In this document: piece by piece, positions 51,324 to 60,941 of the stretch
How positions within the stretch are numbered: the stretch's first letter is position 1
How the letters are laid out: the number at the start of each line of letters is the position of its first letter
Origin: Flavobacteriales bacterium
GTDB lineage: Bacteria; Bacteroidota; Bacteroidia; Flavobacteriales; BACL11
DNA: 64,000 nt
NCBI GenBank assembly: GCA_014239655.1
Contig: JAAZYM010000078.1
Span: 1 to 64,000, forward strand
Direction: 5' to 3'
Position numbers and translations under genes: made by a program
The notes under the pieces: model-generated
What the model saw: the letters and a program-made list of their open reading frames with translations, nothing else
What the model was told of the DNA's origin: nothing
The model's database searches: none

Positions 51324-51737
51324 ATGAAAACCACAAAATTATTATGTTATTTTATGCTCATTCTAATGTCCTGTAGCGATAGTAATGATTACATTAGAAA
51401 TGTATATGTAAATATTGATATTGATCTTAGTTTACCTCAATATAGTGAAATTAATACCATTGGAAATAGTATGTTTATTGAAGGAGGAAATAAGGGTATA
51501 ATAATCTATCATTATTCAAACTATGAATACAAAATATATGATAGAAATTGCAGTTATGAACCTTCTCTAAACTGCTCCTATATAGATTCAATTAATTCAA
51601 GTATTGCTCTTTGCAACTGTTGCTCCTCAGCCTTTTTACTTGATCAAGAAGGTAGTGCTGCTAATAGCCCCGCATTATTACCTTTAAAGCAATACAATTC
51701 CAGTCTCAACAACACTTTACTGCATATCTTTAATTAA
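51324..51737 (+). CDS. Small lipoprotein with degenerate Rieske-like Cys pattern
   Basis: Lipobox [58 protein letters not shown]...LLPLKQY. Confidence 0.6.
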   Translation: MKTTKLLCYFMLILMSCSDSNDYIRNVYVNIDIDLSLPQYSEINTIGNSMFIEGGNKGIIIYHYSNYEYKIYDRNCSYEPSLNCSYIDSINSSIALCNCCSSAFLLDQEGSAANSPALLPLKQYNSSLNNTLLHIFN

Positions 51738-53026
51738 TACCTATAGTAATCTGGCTTATAAGGACCTTCAATTTTAACGCCAATATAATCAGCCTGATCT
51801 TGACGTAACTCTTCTAACTCAACCCCAATCTTTGACAAATGTAATCTAGCCACCTTTTCATCAAGATGTTTTGGAAGCATATAAACCTTATTTTCATAAT
51901 TATCAGAGTTTTCCCAAAGTTCTAATTGAGCTAACACCTGATTAGTAAATGAATTTGACATTACAAATGAAGGATGGCCAGTTGCACAACCAAGGTTTAC
52001 TAATCTTCCCTCAGCAAGTAGAATAATATCTTTCTTATTAATAGTATACATATCAACTTGAGGCTTAATAGTATTTTTAGTGTGGCCCCAATTATCATTA
52101 AGCCAAGCAACATCGATTTCATTATCAAAATGACCAATATTACATACGATAACTTTATCTTTCATAGCTTCGAAATGATGTCCCTGGATAATATCTTTAT
52201 TTCCAGTAGTTGTAACAACAATATCAGCATCACCAACTACAGTACCCATTCTTTTTACAGCAAAACCATCCATAGCAGCTTGCAGTGCACAAATAGGGTC
52301 TATTTCTGTCACTATCACTCTTGCTCCAGCTCCTTTTAAAGATGCTGCAGATCCTTTTCCAACATCCCCATATCCAGCAACTACAGCAACTTTTCCAGCC
52401 ATCATAATATCCGTAGCCCTTCTAATTGCATCTACTAACGACTCCTTACAGCCATACTTATTATCAAACTTAGATTTTGTAACCGAATCATTAATATTAA
52501 TTGCAGGAAGCAATAAAGTTCCTTTCTCTACTCTTTCATACAATCTATGAACTCCTGTAGTTGTTTCTTCAGATAATCCTTTTATTTCCTCGCATAATTG
52601 CGGAAATCTATCTAGAACCATATTAGTAAGATCACCTCCATCATCAAGAATCATGTTTAATGGCTTAGAATCATTAAATGCATGTAACGTTTGTTCTATA
52701 CACCAATCAAATTCATCTTCATTCATTCCCTTCCAAGCAAATACAGGCACCCCAGTAGCAGCAATAGCTGCAGCAGCTTGATCTTGTGTTGAAAAAATAT
52801 TACAAGAAGACCAGCTTACCTCAGCCCCAAGATGAACTAATGTTTCAATTAATACTGCCGTCTGTATTGTCATATGAAGACAACCTGCTATTCGTGCTCC
52901 TTTTAAAGGCTTACTATCTCCATACTCCTCTCTAATGGACATTAAACCAGGCATTTCAGCCTCAGCTAAAACAATCTCTTTTCTACCCCATTCTGCTAAA
53001 CTTATATCCTTAACTTTATAATTCAT
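51734..53026 (-). CDS. ahcY: Adenosylhomocysteinase
   Basis: [61 protein letters not shown]. Confidence 0.97.
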   Translation of the reverse strand: MNYKVKDISLAEWGRKEIVLAEAEMPGLMSIREEYGDSKPLKGARIAGCLHMTIQTAVLIETLVHLGAEVSWSSCNIFSTQDQAAAAIAATGVPVFAWKGMNEDEFDWCIEQTLHAFNDSKPLNMILDDGGDLTNMVLDRFPQLCEEIKGLSEETTTGVHRLYERVEKGTLLLPAININDSVTKSKFDNKYGCKESLVDAIRRATDIMMAGKVAVVAGYGDVGKGSAASLKGAGARVIVTEIDPICALQAAMDGFAVKRMGTVVGDADIVVTTTGNKDIIQGHHFEAMKDKVIVCNIGHFDNEIDVAWLNDNWGHTKNTIKPQVDMYTINKKDIILLAEGRLVNLGCATGHPSFVMSNSFTNQVLAQLELWENSDNYENKVYMLPKHLDEKVARLHLSKIGVELEELRQDQADYIGVKIEGPYKPDYYRY

Positions 53027-53047
53027 TAATTCTAATTTTTAGAAATG

Positions 53048-53055
53048 CAAATATA
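53048..53055 (-). promoter_or_regulatory. TAnnTTTG-type element (TATATTTG) for ahcY
   Basis: Consensus match 21 nt upstream of ATG. Confidence 0.45.
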
Positions 53056-53065
53056 CTAATATTAT

Positions 53066-53073
53066 TATATTTG
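53066..53073 (+). promoter_or_regulatory. TAnnTTTG-type element (TATATTTG) for phosphopantetheinyl transferase gene
   Basis: Consensus match only 4 nt upstream of ATG. Confidence 0.5.
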
Positions 53074-53077
53074 CCAC

Positions 53078-53659
53078 ATGGGTTTAATACTAAAAAAAGA
53101 AGAAAACAACTCACTAATTTCTGTTTGGGAAATCAATGAATCATTAGATGAAATTAAACACCATTTTAGAAACCGGGAAGCACATAATTTTAAGAGTAAA
53201 AAAAGACAACTAGAATTTCTTTGTAGCAGACTCCTTTTAAGAGAAATTAATCCAGATCTAGAAATTAAATACAACAAATTTGGTGCTCCAGAACTAAACA
53301 ATCATAATTACGTGTCAATATCACATACAAGTAAACTAACCTGTGCTATTATAAGCAATAATAAGACTGGGATTGACATTGAATTAATATCTGGGAAAGC
53401 ATTTAATATAAAAGATCGTTTTCTCTCCAAAAAGGACAATGTAGAGCTAAATAACAAAGAAGTAACTTTAGCATGGTCGGCAAAAGAATGTATGTTTAAG
53501 TGGTTCCAAAAAGGCGACGTAAACTTTAAAAAAGATATTGAAATAATATCAATTAAATACGCTCCAAAACAAGAAATAAATATTAAATTTAGAGACACTT
53601 CATATGTTTTAAAATTTCTGGAAATACAGAATCACTTTTTAGTGTATTTTTGCAAATAG
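53078..53659 (+). CDS. 4'-phosphopantetheinyl transferase superfamily protein
   Basis: VSISHTSKLTCAIISNNKTGIDIELIS; LAWSAKECMFKWF. Confidence 0.85.
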   Translation: MGLILKKEENNSLISVWEINESLDEIKHHFRNREAHNFKSKKRQLEFLCSRLLLREINPDLEIKYNKFGAPELNNHNYVSISHTSKLTCAIISNNKTGIDIELISGKAFNIKDRFLSKKDNVELNNKEVTLAWSAKECMFKWFQKGDVNFKKDIEIISIKYAPKQEINIKFRDTSYVLKFLEIQNHFLVYFCK

Positions 53660-53670
53660 AATTGTAGCCT

Positions 53671-54408
53671 ATGGGGATTTATCATAACATCTTAAAAAAC
53701 AAAAAAGAAGGAAAGAAAATATTCGCTATTCTTATTGATCCTGACAAACAAAGTAACGAAGAGCTATTGTTTAGCATAGAAAATGCTAATCAATCTAATG
53801 TAGACTATTTTTTTGTTGGCGGCAGCTTATTAATTTATGATGCTCTTGAGAAATGCATACAAACAATTAAAGAAAATAGCAGCATACCTGTTGTTCTTTT
53901 CCCAGGGAATACAATGCAAGTTAGTCAAAGTGCAGATGCAATATTATTTCTATCATTAATTTCAGGGAGAAATCCTGATATGCTAATTGGAAACCAAGTT
54001 ATAACTGCACCTATACTAAAACAAACTTCTCTTGAAATTATCTCTACCGGATATATACTTGTTGATAGCGGAAAACCAACCACTGTCTCATATATAAGCA
54101 ATACAAACCCGATACCATATGAGAAGAACGATATAGCTGCATGTACAGCCATGGCTGGTGAATTGTTAGGGCTAAAACTGATATACGCAGATGGTGGAAG
54201 TGGAGCCTTAAATCCTATCTCAGCGAAAATGATTCAAGAGATTAGCGAAAATATTAATACTCCATTAATAGTTGGTGGCGGTATCTGTAGTGCAGAAAAA
54301 GCAATTGAAAATTGTAATGCCGGTGCTGATATAATCGTTGTGGGTAATGCCATTGAAAAAGACCCTAAATTAATTAAAGAGATCTCAGAAGCAATCCATT
54401 CTATTTAA
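53671..54408 (+). CDS. Geranylgeranylglyceryl/heptaprenylglyceryl phosphate synthase family
   Basis: FAILIDPDKQSNEELLFSIE; FVGGSLLIYDALEKCI; LIYADGGSGALNPISAKMIQEI; LIVGGGICSAEKA. Confidence 0.88.
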   Translation: MGIYHNILKNKKEGKKIFAILIDPDKQSNEELLFSIENANQSNVDYFFVGGSLLIYDALEKCIQTIKENSSIPVVLFPGNTMQVSQSADAILFLSLISGRNPDMLIGNQVITAPILKQTSLEIISTGYILVDSGKPTTVSYISNTNPIPYEKNDIAACTAMAGELLGLKLIYADGGSGALNPISAKMIQEISENINTPLIVGGGICSAEKAIENCNAGADIIVVGNAIEKDPKLIKEISEAIHSI

Positions 54409-54417
54409 TTTTCCAAA

Positions 54418-55014
54418 ATGAATGAGGCAATTCAAATTCTACATACAATAACATCTCAAGTCAGTTTAATTGAATTTTTAGCAGTTTCTTTTAGTATTAT
54501 ATATGTTATACTAGCTGCTAATGGAAATATTTGGTGCTGGCTAGCTGCTATTATTAGCGTTAGTTTATATGTCTATATATGCTATAATGCAAAATTATAT
54601 GCAGAAACTATACTTCAAGTATTTTATTTGCTTATGGCGTTTTGGGGTTATTTCTCTTGGAAGAGCATGAATACAAAGAATACTATACAAGAAATAACAT
54701 TATCAAGCCATATTCTATTTATATGTTTTGGCGTTGTTTTCACATTCATCAGTGGATATTTATTCAGTATTTACTCAGATGCAAAGATGCCTCTAGTTGA
54801 TTCTTTTACGACAATTTTTAGTCTTATCGCAACCTATATGGTGGTTAAAAGAATACTTTCAACCTGGCTTTATTTTATTGTAATTGATATAGTATCGATT
54901 TATCTTTATTACTCAAGAGACCTGTATTTTTCTTCGATTTTATTTATAATCTATAGCATAATTGCTGTTATTGGATATTATAATTGGACTAAAATTCTAG
55001 TTAACAATGATTAA
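54418..55014 (+). CDS. PnuC-family vitamin transporter (nicotinamide riboside or thiamine)
   Basis: ANGNIWCWLAAIISVSLYVYICYNAKLYAETILQVFYLLMAFWGYFSW. Confidence 0.85.
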   Translation: MNEAIQILHTITSQVSLIEFLAVSFSIIYVILAANGNIWCWLAAIISVSLYVYICYNAKLYAETILQVFYLLMAFWGYFSWKSMNTKNTIQEITLSSHILFICFGVVFTFISGYLFSIYSDAKMPLVDSFTTIFSLIATYMVVKRILSTWLYFIVIDIVSIYLYYSRDLYFSSILFIIYSIIAVIGYYNWTKILVNND

Positions 55015-55510
55015 AGTAATAATAACAGGCCCTGAATGCTCTGGAAAAACCACATTATGTGATAATCTATCAAAACACTTTAATGCAAAAAAAGTGGATG
55101 AATATGCAAGAGAATTTCTCAATAAATCTAATAACAATTACAAATACAATGATTTAATTACTATTGCTAAAAATCAATATAAAAATGAAAAAAATAATTA
55201 TCTCGGGAAAATGATTTTTTGTGATACCGATTTAATAACGATTAAAATCTGGTCTGACTATAAGTACCAGAAATGTGATGATTGGATTACACAAAAAATT
55301 AATTCTCAAAAAAAAGAGAAGAGAATCTATATTTTATGTAAACCTGATTTGCCATGGGAATATGATCCTCAAAGAAAAAACAAAGATAGTCGTGATGAGC
55401 TTTTCAATACTTATAAAAAAGAACTAATAAAAAATCAATATGAATTCTTTGTAATTCAAGGAAAAAACAGATTTAACAACACTATAAATTATCTGAAAAA
55501 CATTATATAA
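55007..55510 (+). CDS. NadR-like AAA/P-loop kinase
   Basis: VIITGPECSGKTTLCDNLSKHFNAKKVDEYAREFL; PDLPWEYDPQRKN. Confidence 0.82.
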   Translation: MIKVIITGPECSGKTTLCDNLSKHFNAKKVDEYAREFLNKSNNNYKYNDLITIAKNQYKNEKNNYLGKMIFCDTDLITIKIWSDYKYQKCDDWITQKINSQKKEKRIYILCKPDLPWEYDPQRKNKDSRDELFNTYKKELIKNQYEFFVIQGKNRFNNTINYLKNII

Positions 55511-55546
55511 GAAGATTAAATTATCTACTTTTACGCAATCTTTTTT

Positions 55547-55625
55547 TAGGGGTGCCTTCAAAACACGGGCTGAGAACATACCCATTGAACCTGGCTAGGT
55601 AATTCTAGTAAGGAAAATGCATAAG
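55547..55625 (+). ncRNA. TPP riboswitch (THI element)
   Basis: AGGGGTGCCTTC...CGGGCTGAGAACATACCCATTGAACCTGGCTAGGTAATTCTAGTAAGGAAAATGC; canonical CTGAGA, ACCC.TTGAACCTG and GGTAAT blocks upstream of TonB receptor. Confidence 0.93.
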
Positions 55626-55679
55626 TAGAAGCCGCTATAACCCTAGAAAAGTTTTATTTAAAAATTAAAATGATACGTT

Positions 55680-57875
55680 ATGAAAATATCTAATTTCATT
55701 CTATTTATAATATGTCTTCCTAGTTTTTCTTTGGCACAAACAACTGATTCTGTAAATATAAAAAGAACCCTAAACGAAATAAATATAAATGCCATTCGAG
55801 CAGATTATACAACTCCAGTTGCATATACAAACTTATCAAAAACTGAAATCGAAAAATCAAACCTAGGACAAGATTTACCATTCCTTATTTCTCTCTCTCC
55901 ATCCATAGTAACAACATCTGATGCGGGTGCAGGAATTGGATATACAGGTTTTAGAATAAGAGGAACGGATCCTTCAAGAATAAATGTTACTATTAATGGA
56001 ATACCTATTAATGATTCTGAGAGCCAAGGTGTATGGTGGGTAAATATGCCCGATTTTGCATCTTCTCTTGAAAATATCCAAATACAAAGAGGCGTTGGAA
56101 CTTCTACAAATGGAGCTGCAGCATTTGGAGCAAGCATAAACTTAAAAACAATGAATATAAATAATGATGCTTATGTAGAAACCAATAATAGTATTGGCTC
56201 TTTTAACACATTAAAAAACAATATTAAATTTGGATCAGGAGTAATTAGTGATAAGTTTACATTTGATGCAAGGCTATCAAAAATTATCTCTAATGGATAT
56301 ATTGATCGTGCTTCATCAGATTTAAAATCACTATATCTTCAAGGAACATATTTTAATAAAACATCAATACTGAAAGGGATAATTTTCTCAGGGAATGAAA
56401 GAACCTATCAAGCCTGGAATGGCGTTCCTCTCCAATATTTAGATACTAATCGGACATTTAACAGCTATACTTATGAGAATGAAGTTGACAATTATTTTCA
56501 GACACATTATCAACTTCACTACAAAAGAAACTTAAACTTAAATACAAATTTGAATGTTGCAGGTCATTTTACTCATGGTGAAGGATATTATGAACAAGAA
56601 AAATTAGATCAGAATCTTTCCAATTACAGTCTCTCAGATATAATTTTTGAAAATGACACAATAACATCAACAAACTTAATTAGAAGAAAATGGCTTAACA
56701 ACGATTTTTGGGGCATCACCTATTCTATAAATCATAAACAAGAAAGAATTAATCTAATTCTTGGAGGTGCATATAACAGGTATAGTGGGCAACATTATGG
56801 AAATATAATATGGTCAGAATTTGCAAGTGACAGTCATTATAATCATGAATACTACAGAAATATTTCTACAAAATTTAACAATAATATCTTTATAAAATCT
56901 GATTATCGGGCATCAAGAAAGACATCTGTTTTTATTGATCTACAATTAAGAAACATAGACTACAAATTTAATGGGAATGATATTGATGGGAATTTAGACG
57001 GACAAAATGTAGAATTAGAATTCTTCAATCCAAAATTTGGAATAACACACAAAGTAGATAAGCATCAAGCTTTTTATGGATCATACTCGGTTGCAAATAA
57101 AGAACCCAATAGGAGTGATTATGTTGAGAGCAGTCCAAATTCAAGACCGTTGCATGAAACCCTTTATGACACAGAAATTGGCTACAAGTACAAAAATAAG
57201 AGGCTAATGTTTAATGCAAATCTATATTATATGGATTATGACAATCAACTTATAAAAACTGGAGAAATTAATGATGTTGGCTATTTTACAAGTAAAAATG
57301 TTAAAAAATCATTTAGACGAGGGATTGAACTAGAGGCGGCTTATTTAATAAGCTCAAGAATACATATCAGTGGAAATCTAACTCTAAGTGAAAATAAATT
57401 GGATATTTTAAGACAATTTATTGATAATTGGGATACAGGAATTCAAAACGAAATAGTTCATCAAAACACTGATCTTGCATTTTCACCAAAAATAATATGG
57501 GCAACAAATGTTAACTTTAAACTTAATAACAACACAGATATTAACTTTAATTCAAAATATGTAGGAGAGCAATTTATTGACAATACATCTTCTACGGAGA
57601 GAATGCTTAATGATTATCTAATAAATAATCTGCAGATTAATTATAGCATTAAGAATCCTGTTTTTAAAATAGCTAAAATCAGTTTGCTAATAAATAATAT
57701 CTTTAACAACGAATATATCAGTAATGCCTGGCTATATAGGTTCATATCTAATCATTCAGATCCTAGAGAAAATGATCATTATGTTACTAAGGGTTCAGAT
57801 AATATTTATAATATGGCTGGTTACTTTCCACAAGCTAAAAGAAACTATCTATTTGGATTAACATTAGGATTCTAA
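55680..57875 (+). CDS. TonB-dependent receptor, probably for thiamine or a precursor (riboswitch-controlled)
   Basis: Plug motifs GYTGFRIRGTDPSRINVTINGIPINDSESQGVWWVNMPDFASSLENIQIQRGVGTSTNGAAAFGASINL; C-terminal F. Confidence 0.88.
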   Translation: MKISNFILFIICLPSFSLAQTTDSVNIKRTLNEININAIRADYTTPVAYTNLSKTEIEKSNLGQDLPFLISLSPSIVTTSDAGAGIGYTGFRIRGTDPSRINVTINGIPINDSESQGVWWVNMPDFASSLENIQIQRGVGTSTNGAAAFGASINLKTMNINNDAYVETNNSIGSFNTLKNNIKFGSGVISDKFTFDARLSKIISNGYIDRASSDLKSLYLQGTYFNKTSILKGIIFSGNERTYQAWNGVPLQYLDTNRTFNSYTYENEVDNYFQTHYQLHYKRNLNLNTNLNVAGHFTHGEGYYEQEKLDQNLSNYSLSDIIFENDTITSTNLIRRKWLNNDFWGITYSINHKQERINLILGGAYNRYSGQHYGNIIWSEFASDSHYNHEYYRNISTKFNNNIFIKSDYRASRKTSVFIDLQLRNIDYKFNGNDIDGNLDGQNVELEFFNPKFGITHKVDKHQAFYGSYSVANKEPNRSDYVESSPNSRPLHETLYDTEIGYKYKNKRLMFNANLYYMDYDNQLIKTGEINDVGYFTSKNVKKSFRRGIELEAAYLISSRIHISGNLTLSENKLDILRQFIDNWDTGIQNEIVHQNTDLAFSPKIIWATNVNFKLNNNTDINFNSKYVGEQFIDNTSSTERMLNDYLINNLQINYSIKNPVFKIAKISLLINNIFNNEYISNAWLYRFISNHSDPRENDHYVTKGSDNIYNMAGYFPQAKRNYLFGLTLGF

Positions 57876-57916
57876 ACTATATGTTAAACACTAATGTATA
57901 GGCTGGTTTTTTTTCG

Positions 57917-57924
57917 TAATTTTG
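57917..57924 (+). promoter_or_regulatory. TAnnTTTG-type element (TAATTTTG) for DUF4290 gene
   Basis: Consensus match 18 nt upstream of ATG. Confidence 0.45.
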
Positions 57925-57942
57925 TAAGAAATTAACACACCT

Positions 57943-58539
57943 ATGGAGTACAATACCGCAAGAAATCAATTAATCCTTCCAGAATACGGAAGGCATGTTC
58001 AAAAAATGGTTGAATATGCAACTACACTAAACGATAAAAAGGAAAGAACTAAATGTGTTAATGCTATAATTGATTTTATGGGCCAAATGAACCCTCATCT
58101 TAGAGATATTAAAGAATTCACTCATAAATTATGGGATCATCTTTACATTATGTCTAAATTCAAGATTGATGCTGAATCTCCATATCCAATACCTGAGATT
58201 GAAAAACTACAAGAGAAGCCAAAAAAAATGCCATATCCTAACAACAAGATTAAATTCCCTTTTTATGGAGCAGCATTAGAAAATATGATAAGATTTACTG
58301 TAGCTATGGATGAAGGTAGGCAAAAAGAAATAATGACTGGGATGGTTGCAAACCATATGAAAAAATCATACCTGCTATTTAACAAGCATTCTGTTAATAA
58401 TGATACAATCAAGCTACATCTTGATCAACTCTCAAATAACAAACTAAAGATTCCGGCAGATTTTGAATTTATACGATCTGAAAGTGTTGTTACAAGAAAC
58501 CCTAAGGTCTACAAGAAAAAATTCAAGAAAAGACGATAA
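57943..58539 (+). CDS. DUF4290-family protein
   Basis: MEYNTARNQLILPEYGRHVQKMVEYA, Bacteroidota family usually next to murA. Confidence 0.8.
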   Translation: MEYNTARNQLILPEYGRHVQKMVEYATTLNDKKERTKCVNAIIDFMGQMNPHLRDIKEFTHKLWDHLYIMSKFKIDAESPYPIPEIEKLQEKPKKMPYPNNKIKFPFYGAALENMIRFTVAMDEGRQKEIMTGMVANHMKKSYLLFNKHSVNNDTIKLHLDQLSNNKLKIPADFEFIRSESVVTRNPKVYKKKFKKRR

Positions 58540-59847
58540 ATGACTACTTTTAAAGTTAAAGGAGGACACAAGCTTAATGGTGAAATTTATCCACAAGGAG
58601 CAAAAAATGAGGCTCTCCAAGTCTTATGTGCCGTTCTTTTAACATCTGAAGAAGTTACTATTGATAATGTTCCAAATATTAGGGATGTAAATGTCTTAAT
58701 TGATCTTCTAAGAGATCTACAAGTTGAAGTAAAGGAAATCTCCAAAAACAAATACAGCTTCCAATCTAACAATATAAACGTAGATTATCTATCTAGTGAA
58801 GAATATAAAAAGAAAAGTAGTTCAATTAGAGGTTCTATTATGATGATTGGACCTCTATTAGCTAGATATGGAAGAGGTTTTATTCCAAGACCTGGTGGAG
58901 ATAAAATTGGGAGAAGAAGACTAGATACTCATTTTAATGGATTCGAAAAGCTTGGCGCTCATTTTGAGTATGATAGTAAAGAAGAATATTATAGAGTTTC
59001 TGCCAAAGAATTAAAAGGGACATATATGCTCTTAGATGAAGCATCTGTAACAGGAACAGCAAATATTATTATGACTGCTGTTCTGGCTTCTGGAAAAACA
59101 ACTATTTATAATGCTGCATGTGAGCCTTATTTGCAACAATTATGCAAAATGCTTAATAGTATGGGGGCTAAGATTACTGGAGTGGGGTCTAATCTAATTA
59201 ATATTGAAGGGGTAGAGAATTTATCAGGATGTACTCATAAAATACTTCCCGATATGATTGAAATTGGAAGTTTCATTGGTTTAGCTGCAATCACAAAATC
59301 TGAGATTACAATTAAAAATGTGTCTTACGAGAACCTTGGCATCATTCCTTCAGTTTTTAAAAAACTAGGGATTAAACTTGAAAGAAAAGGTGACGACATC
59401 TATATTCCTTCTCAGGAAAATTATACTGTTGAAAATTTTATTGATGGCTCAATCCTTACTATTTCTGATGCTCCTTGGCCAGGTTTTACCCCTGATTTGT
59501 TAAGTATAATATTAGTTGTTGCCTCACAAGCTAATGGCAGTGTACTCATTCATCAAAAAATGTTTGAATCAAGACTATTTTTTGTTGATAAACTAATTGA
59601 TATGGGAGCGCAAATCATCTTATGTGACCCTCATAGAGCTACAGTTATTGGATTAAATCAAAATTCAAAATTCAAGGCAACAACAATGGTTTCTCCAGAT
59701 ATTAGAGCTGGAGTATCTCTATTAATTGCAGCTCTAGCAGCAGATGGAGAAAGTACAATTCATAATGTTGAACAAATTGATAGAGGATATCAAAATATTG
59801 ACTCTAGATTAAATGCTTTAGGAGCAAAAATTACAAGAACAAACTAA
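58540..59847 (+). CDS. murA: UDP-N-acetylglucosamine 1-carboxyvinyltransferase
   Basis: FKVKGGHKLNGEIYPQGAKNEALQVL; RPGGDKIGRRRLDTH; DIRAGVSLLIAALAADGES. Confidence 0.96.
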   Translation: MTTFKVKGGHKLNGEIYPQGAKNEALQVLCAVLLTSEEVTIDNVPNIRDVNVLIDLLRDLQVEVKEISKNKYSFQSNNINVDYLSSEEYKKKSSSIRGSIMMIGPLLARYGRGFIPRPGGDKIGRRRLDTHFNGFEKLGAHFEYDSKEEYYRVSAKELKGTYMLLDEASVTGTANIIMTAVLASGKTTIYNAACEPYLQQLCKMLNSMGAKITGVGSNLINIEGVENLSGCTHKILPDMIEIGSFIGLAAITKSEITIKNVSYENLGIIPSVFKKLGIKLERKGDDIYIPSQENYTVENFIDGSILTISDAPWPGFTPDLLSIILVVASQANGSVLIHQKMFESRLFFVDKLIDMGAQIILCDPHRATVIGLNQNSKFKATTMVSPDIRAGVSLLIAALAADGESTIHNVEQIDRGYQNIDSRLNALGAKITRTN

Positions 59848-59854
59848 ATCAGAA

Positions 59855-60367
59855 ATGACCAGATTAAATACTCTTGTTATAATTAGTCTCCTTTTTTCTA
59901 ATATAATTTTCTCTCAAGAGCCAGGAATAGAGATTGGAGATAAAGCTATTGAGCTATCATATAACAACCCAAATGGTGAAGAAATGAATTTATCTGATAT
60001 TAAAAATAAATTAGTCCTTATTGACTTCTGGGCATCTTGGTGTGGTCCGTGTAGAAGAGAAAACCCTAATCTAGTAGATGCATATAAAAAATATCATAAA
60101 ACTAAATTTAAAGATGGAAAAGGATTTGAAATCTATAGCTTGTCGCTTGATAAGAGTGAAACTGCCTGGATTAAAGCTATCGGTCAAGATCAATTATTCT
60201 GGGAATATCATGTTTCAGATCTTGGAGGATGGCAATCGGAAGGCTCTCAAAAATATAATATTAGAAGCATTCCCTCAAATGTCTTAATTAATGGAAAAGG
60301 AATAATAATTGCTAAGAACCTAAAAGGCCAAGCTCTACATAGGTTTTTAGATTCTCAAAAAAAATAA
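59855..60367 (+). CDS. TlpA-like secreted thioredoxin-fold protein
   Basis: Signal peptide; LVLIDFWASWCGPCRRENPNLV. Confidence 0.9.
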   Translation: MTRLNTLVIISLLFSNIIFSQEPGIEIGDKAIELSYNNPNGEEMNLSDIKNKLVLIDFWASWCGPCRRENPNLVDAYKKYHKTKFKDGKGFEIYSLSLDKSETAWIKAIGQDQLFWEYHVSDLGGWQSEGSQKYNIRSIPSNVLINGKGIIIAKNLKGQALHRFLDSQKK

Positions 60368-60394
60368 CTGCCAAATTGTCTCTAAATCATTCTC

Positions 60395-60410
60395 TGGCAA
60401 AGTTTTTGCA
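60395..60410 (+). promoter_or_regulatory. Candidate sigma-54 (-24/-12) promoter of grpE-dnaJ
   Basis: TGGCAA-N5-TTGCA with exact GG/GC spacing; lies between tlpA-like stop and grpE start. Confidence 0.6.
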
Positions 60411-60439
60411 TTAATATGTTTTATAAATTATAAACTGAT

Positions 60440-60928
60440 ATGACTGCTAAAAAAAATTCTACAAAAAAGAAGACTACAAAAAATCAAAAAGAGAAAACTG
60501 TTAGTATAAAAGAACAGTTACTAATAGAGAAAGATAAAAATCTAAGATTATTTGCTGAATTTGACAATTTTAGAAAAAGAACAGCTAAAGAAAGAATTGA
60601 ACTTTTTAGCACAGCTAGTCAAGACATTATGACTTCTTTACTGCCAATACTTGATAATTTTGAAAGATCTTTCAAAGTGAACCAACCGAAAGAAGATGAT
60701 GGTATATTATTAATATATAATCAATTTAAAGCAGAACTAGAAAAAAAAGGACTAAAAGAGATTGAAAATCCTATTGGAAAAACATTAGATACAGATTTTC
60801 ATGAAGCGATAACAAATATACCAACTGAAAATGAAGAAGATAAGGGAAAAATTGTTGATGTAATTGAAAAAGGATACCTACTTTCTAGTAAGGTTCTAAG
60901 ATATACAAAAGTAGTTGTAGCAAATTAA
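60440..60928 (+). CDS. grpE: Nucleotide exchange factor GrpE
   Basis: RLFAEFDNFRKRTAKERIELF; LLPILDNFERS; next to dnaJ. Confidence 0.93.
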   Translation: MTAKKNSTKKKTTKNQKEKTVSIKEQLLIEKDKNLRLFAEFDNFRKRTAKERIELFSTASQDIMTSLLPILDNFERSFKVNQPKEDDGILLIYNQFKAELEKKGLKEIENPIGKTLDTDFHEAITNIPTENEEDKGKIVDVIEKGYLLSSKVLRYTKVVVAN

Positions 60929-60941
60929 ATTAACTAATTAA

